Shown: positions 36,146-44,686 of the stretch, one piece after another | How positions within the stretch are numbered: the stretch's first letter is position 1 | Layout: the number at the start of each line of letters is the position of its first letter | Assembly (NCBI GenBank): GCA_947642455.1 | Contig: CANRSN010000009.1 | Span: 1-64,000, forward strand | Length of the DNA: 64,000 bases | Origin: an uncultured Clostridiaceae bacterium | GTDB taxonomy: Bacteria; Bacillota; Clostridia; TANB77; CAG-508 | Direction: 5' to 3' | The notes under the pieces: generated by a model | Seen by the model: only the letters and a program-made list of their open reading frames with translations | Database searches by the model: none | What the model was told of the DNA's origin: nothing | Translations under genes and position numbers: made by a program

Positions 36146-37018
36146 CTATTTTTTACATTTGTTATGTTTAATAAATATAACTGTAAATATAATTGTGAAA
36201 AATAAAAATATTCCTGATATACTTAAGTACCATACCTCTAAATTACTTGCTTGTACATTATTAACTTCTTCATTTTCTTTAATTTCCTCAACAATTTCTT
36301 GTTCAACAATATTCTCTCTTTCTTTTAGTGTTTCGCCTTTTGTATCTTCAGATGGTAGTTGTACAATATCGTTTGTTTTAATATTTTCTGTACCTTCTCT
36401 TTCATTTTCTATTTCTTGTATTTCTTCGTTTTTGTTATTTCCTTTTTTCACTTTTTCTACTATAAATAAACTTATTGTGATTATAAATATAGATAAATTA
36501 GTTAGTAGTAATTTTAAAGTATTTAAAGATTTATAGTATTTCCATTGTACTGTTCCCATTGGCATATTTAACAATTTGGCAATTTCCCTAAATGGTAAAT
36601 TTGAAACTAATTTTAAAGATACTATTTCTCTTTCCTTTTCATTTAATTTTGACATTATTCGATTATATGCATCTTTACTAATTATTTTTTCTATTGAATT
36701 TTCTTCTGTTACATAATATGCAGCATCTATATTTATAATATTTTTATGTTTTCTTATATAATTTAAGGCTTCATTTTTTGTAATTGTATATAACCAACTT
36801 GCCTCATATTTTGTAGGAAGTTGTTGTTTTGGCAAGCCATATATCTTTGTAAATATAGTTTGGCTAATATCTTCTGCATTTTCTTTATTTTTTAAAATTG
36901 AAAATGCTACACTATATACAATATTATAATATTTAGTATACAATTCATTAAATTTTAATTCTTCACCATGATATATCCCATCAAATATATTATGTAATTC
37001 TTCTTTATTTATTTTCAT
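36146..37018 (-). CDS. ECF-type sigma factor fused to two transmembrane helices
   Basis: 290 residues. Residues 1-170 are an ECF sigma-70: region 2 (YNIVYSVAFSILKNKENAED, then ASWLYTITKNEALNYIRKH) and region 4 (LNEKEREIVSLKLVSNLPF, AKLLNMPMGTVQWK). A membrane helix (about 174-192), an acidic Glu-rich linker of about 65 residues and a second membrane helix (about 262-282) follow. The factor should thus be tethered to the membrane with the linker outside. ECF factors normally rely on a separate anti-sigma protein; none is adjacent. The start overlaps the end of the DUF1287 gene by 14 bases, so the two are translationally coupled. Confidence 0.85.
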   Translation of the reverse strand: MKINKEELHNIFDGIYHGEELKFNELYTKYYNIVYSVAFSILKNKENAEDISQTIFTKIYGLPKQQLPTKYEASWLYTITKNEALNYIRKHKNIINIDAAYYVTEENSIEKIISKDAYNRIMSKLNEKEREIVSLKLVSNLPFREIAKLLNMPMGTVQWKYYKSLNTLKLLLTNLSIFIITISLFIVEKVKKGNNKNEEIQEIENEREGTENIKTNDIVQLPSEDTKGETLKERENIVEQEIVEEIKENEEVNNVQASNLEVWYLSISGIFLFFTIIFTVIFIKHNKCKK

Positions 37019-37688
37019 TTACTTCTCCTGTATATTCAAATCTAAAATGACCAGATATCTTTTCCCACTTGCTAGTTATTTCTAGTACATCTTCTTCTCT
37101 TATTGGCTGTGCTGAATTGTGTATTAGATATGGTATTCCTCTTTCATTTCTCTTATCTGATATTATTCCTATATGCTCTTTTCCAAAAGTAACTATATCT
37201 CCTGGTTGCCATTCTTCTATTTGGTTTATATCTGTTGTTAAATTTTTTGCATACCTAGAAAAGAAAACTCTTAAGTTATCTACTCTTCTAAAATCAATAT
37301 TTTTATCTGGTGTTCCATTTACTCTAGGATATAAATTTATATTGTTTTTAATGTCTTCATCTATTAAGTCCTTTAATGTATACCCTGCATTTTTTAAGGC
37401 TCTCCATATAACATCTGTACATACACCTTCATTATCTGGTGGATACCCCCCTGCATAGTAAGCATTTTTGTATGTTGGTTTATTTTCTGCATCTTGCCTT
37501 GCCCCTATTAATATATCTGTATAATCATCTATTCCATTATTATTATAATCTGTATCACTTAAAATTGTTTCTATTCCAAAGTCTTCTCCATAGTACACTT
37601 TTTTATTTATATGGAAAAAGTATATTATTGTAAATGCTAATAAAATTACTATTAATATTATTATACATATAAAGAATATTTTTTTCAT
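37005..37688 (-). CDS. DUF1287 family secreted/membrane-anchored protein
   Basis: 227 residues with an N-terminal membrane helix (about 4-24). The rest matches the DUF1287 (YijF-like) fold, an NlpC/P60-related papain-like domain: GIDDYTDILIGARQDA, EGVCTDVIWRALKNAGY with the putative catalytic cysteine, then GDIVTFGKEHIGIISD with a histidine, and YLIHNSAQ. It may act on cell wall or peptides outside the membrane. It is the first gene of a two-gene unit with the membrane sigma factor, which suggests a shared envelope response. Confidence 0.82.
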   Translation of the reverse strand: MKKIFFICIIILIVILLAFTIIYFFHINKKVYYGEDFGIETILSDTDYNNNGIDDYTDILIGARQDAENKPTYKNAYYAGGYPPDNEGVCTDVIWRALKNAGYTLKDLIDEDIKNNINLYPRVNGTPDKNIDFRRVDNLRVFFSRYAKNLTTDINQIEEWQPGDIVTFGKEHIGIISDKRNERGIPYLIHNSAQPIREEDVLEITSKWEKISGHFRFEYTGEVNENK

Positions 37689-37753
37689 TTTTAATTATAT
37701 TTCCTTCCTAAGGTACAAATTGTAATTATTTTCGACCTTTATCTCTTCCTTTT

Positions 37754-37782
37754 ATTATAAATAAGTCTTTTACATTTTTCAA
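37754..37782 (-). promoter_or_regulatory. SigA-type promoter of the DUF1287-sigma unit
   Basis: Minus strand TTGAAA (37777-37782), 17-base spacer, TATAAT (37754-37759). The rest of the 312-base gap to the divergent GT51 gene is AT-rich with nothing else recognisable. Confidence 0.6.
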
Positions 37783-38000
37783 TATTTTTTGCAAAATAAT
37801 TTGCCTTTATTATTTTAATATTATATAATACTTACAAGAGGTCATAAAGTTGAAAAATAATTACATTTTGGCATTATCAAACTTCATTTAAAATTTAATT
37901 TGCTACAATTAGTACTCCTTATAAATTTGAAAATTGTTTTCCTAGCCAAAACTTATTTTTTCCAACAAATTTGTGCCTTAAGAAAGGAATGTGATTAATA

Positions 38001-38693
38001 ATGAAATGGTTTAGAAGAATTATTCTTTTCATATTAGCAATTATTATAATTGTTAGTACTATCGTAATTCTTAATGGTCATAAATTATATGAAAATTCAT
38101 TAGCACAAATTAGTTTATCTGATAAAATCAATAAAATTAAAAGTGATGAAAATTACGTTTCTATAGATAATATTTCTCAAGACTATATAAATGCAGTTAT
38201 CGCTGTAGAAGATCATCGTTTTAAAGAGCATGGCGCTGTAGATTTTATTTCTATTGGTAGAGCTATTTTTTCAAATATAAAAAGTGGCAAACTTAATGAA
38301 GGAGGTAGCACTATAACTCAACAAGTTGCAGAAAATTTATATTTTATTGGAGAGTCTGATGTTGTCTCTGGTAAAATCGCTGAAGTTTTTTTGTCTATGG
38401 AATTAGAAAAGAATTATTCTAAAGAAGATATTTTGGAATTTTATATTAATATAATTTATTTTGGTGAAGGTTATTATGGAATTAAAGAAGCTGCAAATGG
38501 TTACTATAATAAGGAACCTAAAGATTTGAATCTCTATGAATCGACTATTCTTGCTGGTGTTCCTAATGCTCCTTCTATTTATGCCCCTACTGTTAATCCT
38601 GACTTAGCTAAGAAAAGACAAAAAAAAGTCATTAGTTCTATGGTTAAATATGGCTATCTTACTCAAGAACAAGCAGATAATATCTCTGAATAA
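38001..38693 (+). CDS. Monofunctional peptidoglycan glycosyltransferase (GT51)
   Basis: 230 residues. An N-terminal membrane helix (about 5-25) precedes a GT51 domain with all signature motifs: AVEDHRFKEHG (catalytic Glu), GGSTITQQ, ELEKNYSKEDILEFYIN and FGEGYYGIKEAA. No transpeptidase domain follows, so it is a monofunctional MtgA-type enzyme that polymerises lipid II. Ribosome site: extended GAAAGGAATGTGATTA. Confidence 0.93.
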   Translation: MKWFRRIILFILAIIIIVSTIVILNGHKLYENSLAQISLSDKINKIKSDENYVSIDNISQDYINAVIAVEDHRFKEHGAVDFISIGRAIFSNIKSGKLNEGGSTITQQVAENLYFIGESDVVSGKIAEVFLSMELEKNYSKEDILEFYINIIYFGEGYYGIKEAANGYYNKEPKDLNLYESTILAGVPNAPSIYAPTVNPDLAKKRQKKVISSMVKYGYLTQEQADNISE

Positions 38694-38712
38694 TAATATA
38701 TTTTTTATAAGC

Positions 38713-38800
38713 CGTAAATTGTAACAATTTTTTAAGAAATACCAAGAAGCTTCTTACTGGCTTCTTAGGTAGCTCTGGGTTATGTCCTATTTAGGTACTT
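38713..38800. repeat. Degenerate family I fragment, reverse orientation
   Basis: AAATTGTAACAATTTT, CTTACTGGCTTC and GTAGCTCTGGGTTATGTCC match arm and core pieces of family I in reverse. The element is truncated and lies just upstream of the tmRNA promoter. Confidence 0.5.
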
Positions 38801-38860
38801 CCATTAAGCAAACTTCTGAAAATAAGTCAGGATAAAGTCATGAAAATAAGTATTAATAAC

Positions 38861-38889
38861 TTGTAAAATTCAATTAAATATAGTATAAT
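38861..38889 (+). promoter_or_regulatory. Promoter of tmRNA
   Basis: TTGTAA (38861-38866), 17-base spacer, TATAAT (38884-38889). The start site should fall a few bases before or at the mature 5' end at 38906. Confidence 0.65.
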
Positions 38890-38905
38890 TAATTAGTGTT
38901 TATAT

Positions 38906-39259
38906 GGGGGTGTATTTGGTTTCGACAGGGTTTTAGAAGTATGAATTGCAAGTAGTGGATGGTCGCTTCTGCCACTTAAAAAAAGCGAAATTAAAAATAA
39001 ACGCTGATAATAGAGAATTAGCATTAGCTGCCTAAGTGCAGCTACGTCTTACTATAGATTCCCACGTTTATAGATAAGGCGCCGATTAGTGGGAAACAAA
39101 CCTATTCTTTGCCATATGAATAGCGGGTATTTTAATGGCTACTCATTATAAAATTTGTTTGTTAATTTTATAATTTGGGAATTTTTTAACAAACTACACT
39201 TGTAGAAGTTTGTATGGAAAAAATTTTGGACAGGAGTTCGACTCTCCTCACCTCCACCA
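38906..39259 (+). ncRNA. ssrA: tmRNA (transfer-messenger RNA)
   Basis: The 5' end GGGGGTG pairs with CACCTCC before the encoded ACCA 3' end, forming the tRNA-like acceptor. GGTTTCGACAGGG near the 5' end and GGAGTTCGACTCTCC near the 3' end are the conserved T-arm and D-analog parts. The tag frame at 39003-39035 encodes ADNRELALAA followed by TAA, giving the usual LALAA degron. It rescues stalled ribosomes together with SmpB, which is not in the window. The CCA is encoded. Confidence 0.97.
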
Positions 39260-39287
39260 TGCTTATACCCTAAAATTTAAGATAAAA

Positions 39288-39316
39288 ATAGTTAGGAAGT
39301 AATGTCTCCTAACTAT
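39288..39316 (+). terminator. Terminator of tmRNA
   Basis: ATAGTTAGGA and TCCTAACTAT form a 10-bp stem with a loop of about 9 nt, followed by TCTTTCTTTT. Confidence 0.75.
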
Positions 39317-39357
39317 TCTTTCTTTTAATCCAAATCTAGTTGTCTTTTTATAATACC

Positions 39358-40068
39358 TTATATTGATTCTAAGGCTAATTTTATCATATTATCTAAGCCC
39401 TTTTCTCTTTGCTCTGCAGTAGCAACTTCTTTTATATACTTTGAATCTACTACACTCATAAGACAAGAAGCCTTTTTATTAAATAATTTTGCAGTATAAA
39501 ATAAAGCAAAAGCCTCCATTTCTGCACTAATTGGATTAAATCCTTCTGGTATACGAGATAAAAACTCATTAACATCTGTCATATATAAATCAAAACAGTC
39601 TGTACATACTGTATTTCCTTTTACTATATTAATTCCAATTTGTTTTGAAGTATCTATAATAGATTTATTTAATTCTTCACTAGAACTAATTATATGGCAC
39701 TCTTCATTATTAAGTGTTAGTGCATAGTTTCCTTCTGAAAAGCAATTTTCAGACAAAATAATATCAAATAAATTTAAGTTAGGGTCATAAGCTCCACAAG
39801 AGCCAATTCTTATAATTGATTCTACGTCATAAAATTTGAATAGCTCATAACAATAAATTCCCATACTAGGCATTCCCATTCCCGATGCCATTATAGTAAC
39901 TCTTTTGCCTTTATATAGCCCTGTATATGCAAACATCCCCCTTACAGCATTTACTAATTGATAATTTTCTAAGTAGTTTTCTGCAATATATTTACAACGC
40001 ATAGGATCTCCAGGCATAATAACAATATTTGCTATATCATCTTTTTTAGCTTCATTATGTGGTGTCAT
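39358..40068 (-). CDS. deoD: Purine-nucleoside phosphorylase, DeoD type
   Basis: 236 residues of the hexameric PNP family: IVIMPGDPMRCKYIAE, the phosphate and nucleoside site, ASGMGMPSMGIY, IRIGSCGAYD and SAEMEAFALF with the ribose-contacting ME pair. It splits purine (deoxy)nucleosides to base and (deoxy)ribose-1-phosphate. It lies 165 bases downstream of the NDT-Maf fusion gene, which also acts on nucleosides. A hairpin at 40182-40207 separates the two, so co-transcription is uncertain. Confidence 0.95.
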   Translation of the reverse strand: MTPHNEAKKDDIANIVIMPGDPMRCKYIAENYLENYQLVNAVRGMFAYTGLYKGKRVTIMASGMGMPSMGIYCYELFKFYDVESIIRIGSCGAYDPNLNLFDIILSENCFSEGNYALTLNNEECHIISSSEELNKSIIDTSKQIGINIVKGNTVCTDCFDLYMTDVNEFLSRIPEGFNPISAEMEAFALFYTAKLFNKKASCLMSVVDSKYIKEVATAEQREKGLDNMIKLALESI

Positions 40069-40181
40069 AGTAAAAAAACCTCCTTTTATAAAAGCTGTTA
40101 TATCCTAACAGTTTTAGATAATATTTAATATATATAATTTTTAACATTATAAATTATTTTATATAGTATTTTCTTAATATA

Positions 40182-40207
40182 CAGAGTTCACTAATAAGTG
40201 AACTCTG
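40182..40207 (-). terminator. Hairpin between NDT-Maf gene and deoD
   Basis: CAGAGTTCAC and GTGAACTCTG form a perfect 10-bp stem with a 6-nt loop. The following U-run is poor (TATATTAAG), so termination may be partial. Confidence 0.55.
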
Positions 40208-40233
40208 CTTGCAATAAAATGCTTAAAGTAATA

Positions 40234-41268
40234 TTAAAATTGAAGACCTTTATACATTTCTTGTGCAATTTCAATTGTCATTCCACAAGCAGTAGAATAT
40301 CTTCCCTCTTTCAAATGTGCAAAAGGTGAGTTAGTCATATGAAAACCTCCACAATATATCAATGGTTGATTATTTATTAGATGTCTTTCAAGAGCTTCAT
40401 CAGAAATTCTGTCTATGCTCATTCTAGCAATATCTGTTACATTTGCAGACTCTAAAATTTCATTTCCATCTGCCAGCAATACTGCATTGCCTGTGTAAAC
40501 ATAAATATCATCACGACCTTGCATACTTTTTATAAGTTTACGTGCTTCATCAATGTTTTTTGGCTTTCCATATAATTTCCCATCAAAGAAAACATTTGCA
40601 TCAGCTGCAACAATAAGTCTCTTGGCTCTGTGTGATGTTTGGTTAAATACAATATTTGCTTTACGCATGGCAATCTCTGCTAATTGTGCTCTAAATGATT
40701 TTGAAGAGTTTACAGTTTCATCTGCATTACTTACTATTACTTCAAATGGGATATCTGCTGTCATCATCATCTGCTTTCTTGCAAATGATTGTGAAGCTAA
40801 AATTACACGTGGAAAGTTCTTTACTATTTTCTTAAATGGCTCTATTAAATCTTGTGGCTCATCATAGAAAATAACATTTTTAGCAATGTTACCAATTGTT
40901 GTTGAAATATCACTTCCTCTTTTTGCAATTATATACACTGGTCGATTTTTTGCATATGCGTAAGCTGCACCAATTCCAAGCCCTACACCCTTTTCAGAAA
41001 ATTCACAAATTAGCATGTCACATTCTTTCATTGCTGGAAATGCATAATCGGGCATTAATTGCTTACCTTCAGGAATTTCTGCATTTCCCCATTTTTCAAC
41101 ATCTCTTGCCATAACAACATTGGTAATACCTGCCATTGCTAAAGCATTAGTAATTGCTTCCACTTTTGGCTTGTCTTCATCTCCATCATGAAACTTTATA
41201 GACATGAATGCCCATACTTCTCCATTTTTCCTTTCTACAGGTATTTCTACTCTTCTTGCTTTTTCCAT
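40234..41268 (-). CDS. Fusion of nucleoside deoxyribosyltransferase-like domain with Maf-like nucleotide pyrophosphatase
   Basis: 344 residues. The first half (about 1-145) looks like the nucleoside 2-deoxyribosyltransferase/RCL fold: WAFMSIKFHD, DMLICEFSEKGVGLGIGAAYAYAKNRPVYII. The second half (about 153-344) is Maf-like: RVILASQSFARKQMM, LIVAADANVFFDGK, GKPKNIDEARKLIKSMQG and YVYTGNAVL. Maf proteins hydrolyse non-canonical or modified NTPs, and NDT/RCL proteins cut or exchange nucleosidic bonds. The usual Maf RR pair is replaced by AR in FARK, so substrate preference may differ. Neighbour deoD supports a nucleotide salvage or sanitation role. The fusion is unusual to me. Ribosome site AAGGAGAG. 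Confidence 0.8.
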   Translation of the reverse strand: MEKARRVEIPVERKNGEVWAFMSIKFHDGDEDKPKVEAITNALAMAGITNVVMARDVEKWGNAEIPEGKQLMPDYAFPAMKECDMLICEFSEKGVGLGIGAAYAYAKNRPVYIIAKRGSDISTTIGNIAKNVIFYDEPQDLIEPFKKIVKNFPRVILASQSFARKQMMMTADIPFEVIVSNADETVNSSKSFRAQLAEIAMRKANIVFNQTSHRAKRLIVAADANVFFDGKLYGKPKNIDEARKLIKSMQGRDDIYVYTGNAVLLADGNEILESANVTDIARMSIDRISDEALERHLINNQPLIYCGGFHMTNSPFAHLKEGRYSTACGMTIEIAQEMYKGLQF

Positions 41269-41387
41269 TATGCTCTCTCCTTTTTTTATATTACATATTA
41301 AATTATATGTGCTAATATTTTATCATAATTTATATTAAAAATCAAATATTTGTTGTTCACATCAGCCAATGTGATAAATACAAAAAT

Positions 41388-41425
41388 AGAGTATCAATAT
41401 TATCTTCTGTAATTATTGATACTCT
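41388..41425 (-). terminator. Terminator of tRNA-Glu
   Basis: AGAGTATCAAT pairs with ATTGATACTCT, and the minus strand continues ATTTTTG. It lies 16 bases past the tRNA 3' end. Confidence 0.7.
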
Positions 41426-41440
41426 AATATTTTTTTACTT

Positions 41441-41515
41441 TGGTGACCCCTACGGGAATCGAACCCATGATTCAGCCTTGAGAGGGCTGCGTCTTAACCG
41501 CTTGACCAAGGGGCC
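41441..41515 (-). tRNA. tRNA-Glu (anticodon CTC)
   Basis: 75 nt including an encoded CCA. The acceptor GGCCCCT pairs with AGGGGTC. The anticodon arm CAGCC-CTCTCAA-GGCTG gives CTC, reading GAG. The T-arm contains GGTTCGATTCC. A single tRNA gene with its own terminator. The codon is rare in this AT-rich genome, so this isoacceptor is probably secondary to a TTC tRNA elsewhere. Confidence 0.95.
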
Positions 41516-41654
41516 TTCTTATCTGCTTATTTATAATATCATTTTTTTCTTTCTCTGTCAACCAATTTTTCATTATTTCGCAACTATTCAAAGGTATTAT
41601 TACATTTATTTTTATAGTCTTTGCACAGGAAATCTCCAAAAGAGTACACAAATT

Positions 41655-42047
41655 TTATATTAACTCTAAAATTTCCTTTAATCTTTTATCCTGTTTTGTT
41701 AAATATAAGTATCCAATTAACCCTTCAAATGCAGTTGAATACATATAATCTCTACTACTTGCATTTTTAGGCAAATGATGATTTTCTGCATTTCTAGCTC
41801 TTCGTACTATTTCTTGCTCTTGTATAGTTAATTTATCATAAATCTCAGATAATATTTTGGCTTGTGCTCCTGCTTTTACATACTTAATTGACTCAATATG
41901 TAGTTTGTGTGGATTAAGTTTAGTTATATTTACTAATTTTGTTCTTATATATAATTCATAAACACTATCTCCAACATATGCCCATACTAAAGGAGGCATC
42001 AAATTTACTTCTGTTACATCTTTTGTTCTATCTATTAGTTCTTCCAT
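41655..42047 (-). CDS. mrnC: Mini-ribonuclease 3
   Basis: 130 residues, a lone RNase III catalytic domain without dsRNA-binding domain: LVWAYVGDSVYELYIR with the first catalytic acid and AFEGLIGYLYL with the second. It trims 23S rRNA precursor ends in Bacillus. It lies 12 bases downstream of rbgA, so both ribosome-assembly genes are in one unit. Confidence 0.95.
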   Translation of the reverse strand: MEELIDRTKDVTEVNLMPPLVWAYVGDSVYELYIRTKLVNITKLNPHKLHIESIKYVKAGAQAKILSEIYDKLTIQEQEIVRRARNAENHHLPKNASSRDYMYSTAFEGLIGYLYLTKQDKRLKEILELI

Positions 42048-42059
42048 ACAAATCCTTCC

Positions 42060-42965
42060 TTATATAGTTTCTAATGTTATCTTTCCTAATTTTCCACATC
42101 TAAAATCATCTAAAATTATGTTAGCAACTTTTTGTTCATCAACTTTACCTCCAGAAACTATAGCTCCTCTCTTTTTTCCTATTAAATACATTATTTCCAA
42201 TATATTTTCACTTTCCATATTATTAGTATTTTTCATAATATCATCAACTTGAACTTCATCTAATTTATATCTTTCTAATATATTCTGTTTATAATTTTGT
42301 AATAAATTTTTTAATAATTCAAATGCTATTTCTACTTTATCTAATATATCATCTTTTATAGTTCCGATAAAAGCTAAATTTAATGCTATTTCTTCATTTT
42401 CAAATTTAGGCCATAAAACTCCTGGTGTATCTAATAATTCTATATTTCCATTAACTTTTATCCACTGTTTATGTTTTGTAACACCTGGTTTATTTCCAAC
42501 TTGTGTAGCTACCCTTTTTGTCATCCTGTTTATAAATGAAGACTTTCCAACATTTGGTATTCCTATAACCATAACTCTTATTGGCTTTCCTATTCTTCCT
42601 TTATTTTCTAGTAGCTTTTTATTATCTATATTGGACTTTTCTATCTCTTTTATTGTATCTTGTATTCCTTTGCCTGTATTTGAGTCACAAAGAACAGCAG
42701 GAATATTTTTCTTCTTATAATATTCCAACCATCTTTTATTTTCATTTATATCAGATAAATCACTTTTGTTTAAGACTATTACTTGTTTTTTATCTTTTAT
42801 ATAACTATTTATATCTGGATTTATACTTGATTTAGGTGTTCTTGCATCTATTATTTGAACAACTACATCTATTAACTTAAGATCTTCTATTATTTGTTTT
42901 TTGGTTTTCGCCATATGACCTGGATACCAGTTTATGTTTGTCGAATTTTGTCGCTTATTATCCAT
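42060..42965 (-). CDS. rbgA: Ribosome biogenesis GTPase RbgA (YlqF)
   Basis: 301 residues with circularly permuted GTPase motifs: NKSD (G4) early, then GIPNVGKSSFINRM (G1) and DTPGVLWPK (G3). WYPGHMAKTKK near the N-terminus is the family signature. It acts in late 50S assembly. The start at 42965 has GAGGTG 7 bases upstream; the frame extends to 42986 without a better site. Confidence 0.96.
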   Translation of the reverse strand: MDNKRQNSTNINWYPGHMAKTKKQIIEDLKLIDVVVQIIDARTPKSSINPDINSYIKDKKQVIVLNKSDLSDINENKRWLEYYKKKNIPAVLCDSNTGKGIQDTIKEIEKSNIDNKKLLENKGRIGKPIRVMVIGIPNVGKSSFINRMTKRVATQVGNKPGVTKHKQWIKVNGNIELLDTPGVLWPKFENEEIALNLAFIGTIKDDILDKVEIAFELLKNLLQNYKQNILERYKLDEVQVDDIMKNTNNMESENILEIMYLIGKKRGAIVSGGKVDEQKVANIILDDFRCGKLGKITLETI

Positions 42966-42995
42966 TACTTTCACCTCTTTTAACAAATGCTCAAA

Positions 42996-43472
42996 TTACA
43001 AAGTCCTATAATTGTTTTTATCTGCTCTTTCATCTAATTCTCTATCATATTGTTCATTTTTATAGTACCAGTCTGTTTTCTTATCTGTAGGATTTAATTT
43101 TCTACCTTTATCAAGTAAAATATCAAACAATGCAAATATTGGTAAAGCAATTCCTACTAAAGAGAAGAAAAATGTGGTATATTCTGGTACCGACAAAGTA
43201 TTACCTTCTATTAAAATCATAACTTTACTTAATAAATCTTGCCCAAAATACCAGCCATATGCAACTAAATATATTAATGCTCCTATTAACTTTCTTTTAA
43301 ATATAAATGGAACACATAATAATGCTACAAATAATAGTATTATTTCCATAGTTAAATCTATTGGTTGTACCATAAATTCTCCACCCATTGAGGCAGTAAG
43401 CGCCACAACCGTTCTAAAAACTATAAAAGCCACCATAAATATTACAATTAACCAACTACTTAAATTTTTCAT
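42996..43472 (-). CDS. Four-helix membrane protein of unknown function
   Basis: 158 residues with about four membrane helices (about 6-28, 40-58, 62-80, 98-118) and a charged C-terminal tail (DWYYKNEQYDRELDERADK). Ribosome site GGAGGAG. It lies 30 bases upstream of rbgA and is probably co-transcribed. No family recognised. Confidence 0.65.
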   Translation of the reverse strand: MKNLSSWLIVIFMVAFIVFRTVVALTASMGGEFMVQPIDLTMEIILLFVALLCVPFIFKRKLIGALIYLVAYGWYFGQDLLSKVMILIEGNTLSVPEYTTFFFSLVGIALPIFALFDILLDKGRKLNPTDKKTDWYYKNEQYDRELDERADKNNYRTL

Positions 43473-43501
43473 TTAATACTCTCCTCCTTTTATTAATCAA
43501 T

Positions 43502-43525
43502 AGAGGTCAGAAAATTCCGACCTCT
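43502..43525. terminator. Hairpin between yrzB-like gene and membrane protein gene
   Basis: AGAGGTC and GACCTCT pair with a loop of about 10 nt. It lies between the DUF1292 gene end and the next gene on the minus strand. No strong U-run. Confidence 0.5.
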
Positions 43526-43568
43526 TATTAATTTTTATCTAAATATTTCACCACTGCTAACTTTGTTC

Positions 43569-43889
43569 TTAATCTTCATCTACAAAATTAAATTCATCTT
43601 TGAATTTTTCTTTAAATATTTCAAATACTTTATTTAATACTTCATCATCCTCAACACTTACATATGATTCTTCTTCTTCATTTTCTGTATCTTCTATTTT
43701 TAATATTACTACTTCTCCTGCTTCTTCTTCATCCTCTTCTTCTATAGGTAATAATATTACATATTCTTCTCCATCTAATTCTACAACATCAAGAAATTCA
43801 AAAGAAACTTCTTCTCCATTTTCATCATTTAATACTACTATATTGTCTAATTCCTCCTCTGGAACATTTACATTTTCATCTTCGTTCAT
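43569..43889 (-). CDS. DUF1292 (YrzB-like) acidic protein
   Basis: 106 residues, very acidic. The DUF1292 core is seen in IVVLNDENGEEVSFEFLDV and the EYVILLP strand. It is the third gene of the ireB-ruvX-yrzB unit conserved across Firmicutes. Function unknown. The C-terminal half is a longer acidic extension than in Bacillus. Confidence 0.9.
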   Translation of the reverse strand: MNEDENVNVPEEELDNIVVLNDENGEEVSFEFLDVVELDGEEYVILLPIEEEDEEEAGEVVILKIEDTENEEEESYVSVEDDEVLNKVFEIFKEKFKDEFNFVDED

Positions 43890-43976
43890 TTATTTAATTC
43901 TCCTTTCAAATTTATATATAAAACTGTATTTCTACAATTTAATATCATTTTTATATATTATTTACCTTTTTACATT

Positions 43977-44402
43977 TCATATACTATTTTTTAATTTATT
44001 CATATATGTTTCTAAAATATATACTGCAGATATTGTATCAACTATATTTCTTTTTTTTCTTTTATTTACATCTAAAAAATTCATAGTTTTATGAGCTGCA
44101 ACAGTTGTTAATCTTTCGTCAATTTCTTCTATTTTTACTTTATTAAATTTACACTTTAGCTTATGGATAAATTTTTGCGTTATTTCTACTCTTTCTGATT
44201 TTGTACCATCCATATTTACTGGCATTCCTATAACAATTGTATCTATTTCGTATATTTCAAATATTTCTTCTAGCCTTTTTAACACTTGTTTGTCATTATT
44301 TTGATGATGTATAGTCTCAAGTCCTTGTACTGTTATTCCTAAAGCATCTGTTATAGCTAATCCAACTCTTGCTTGTCCATAATCTATACCTAATTTTCTC
44401 AT
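43977..44402 (-). CDS. ruvX: Holliday junction resolvase-like protein RuvX (YqgF)
   Basis: 141 residues of the RNase H-like fold: LGIDYGQARVGLAITD, IVIGMPVNMDGTKS, EEIDERLTT and an acidic site near DTISAVYILE. In other bacteria YqgF acts on 16S pre-rRNA 5' end maturation. It lies 19 bases after ireB. Confidence 0.95.
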   Translation of the reverse strand: MRKLGIDYGQARVGLAITDALGITVQGLETIHHQNNDKQVLKRLEEIFEIYEIDTIVIGMPVNMDGTKSERVEITQKFIHKLKCKFNKVKIEEIDERLTTVAAHKTMNFLDVNKRKKRNIVDTISAVYILETYMNKLKNSI

Positions 44403-44420
44403 TTTTGCCTCTTTTTATTA

Positions 44421-44672
44421 TTATTTTATTTCTATATAATTTTTAACCATTTTTTCTAATAGCTCATCTCTTTCAATTTGCCTTATTAAATTTCTTGCAT
44501 CTTTGTAACTTGTTATATAAGTTGGGTCTCCTGATAAAATATAACCAACTATTTGATTTATTGGATTATATCCTTTTTCTGCTAATGCTTCATATACTTT
44601 TTTTAATATTTCCTTACTTTTATTATTATCTTCTTTCTCTACATTGAAGCACATTGTTTCATCTATTGACAT
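44421..44672 (-). CDS. ireB: IreB family regulatory phosphoprotein
   Basis: 83 residues, a full match in length and pattern to IreB/YrzL (DUF965): [20 protein letters not shown] and [18 protein letters not shown]. In Enterococcus IreB is phosphorylated by the IreK kinase and modulates envelope stress tolerance. Ribosome site AGGAGG. Confidence 0.96.
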   Translation of the reverse strand: MSIDETMCFNVEKEDNNKSKEILKKVYEALAEKGYNPINQIVGYILSGDPTYITSYKDARNLIRQIERDELLEKMVKNYIEIK

Positions 44673-44686
44673 ACTTACCTCCTACT

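Noticed and set aside
36005..36205. Plus-strand ORF of 66 codons downstream of spoIVA
   Set aside because: It lies inside family II repeats and runs into the sigma gene; no ribosome site.
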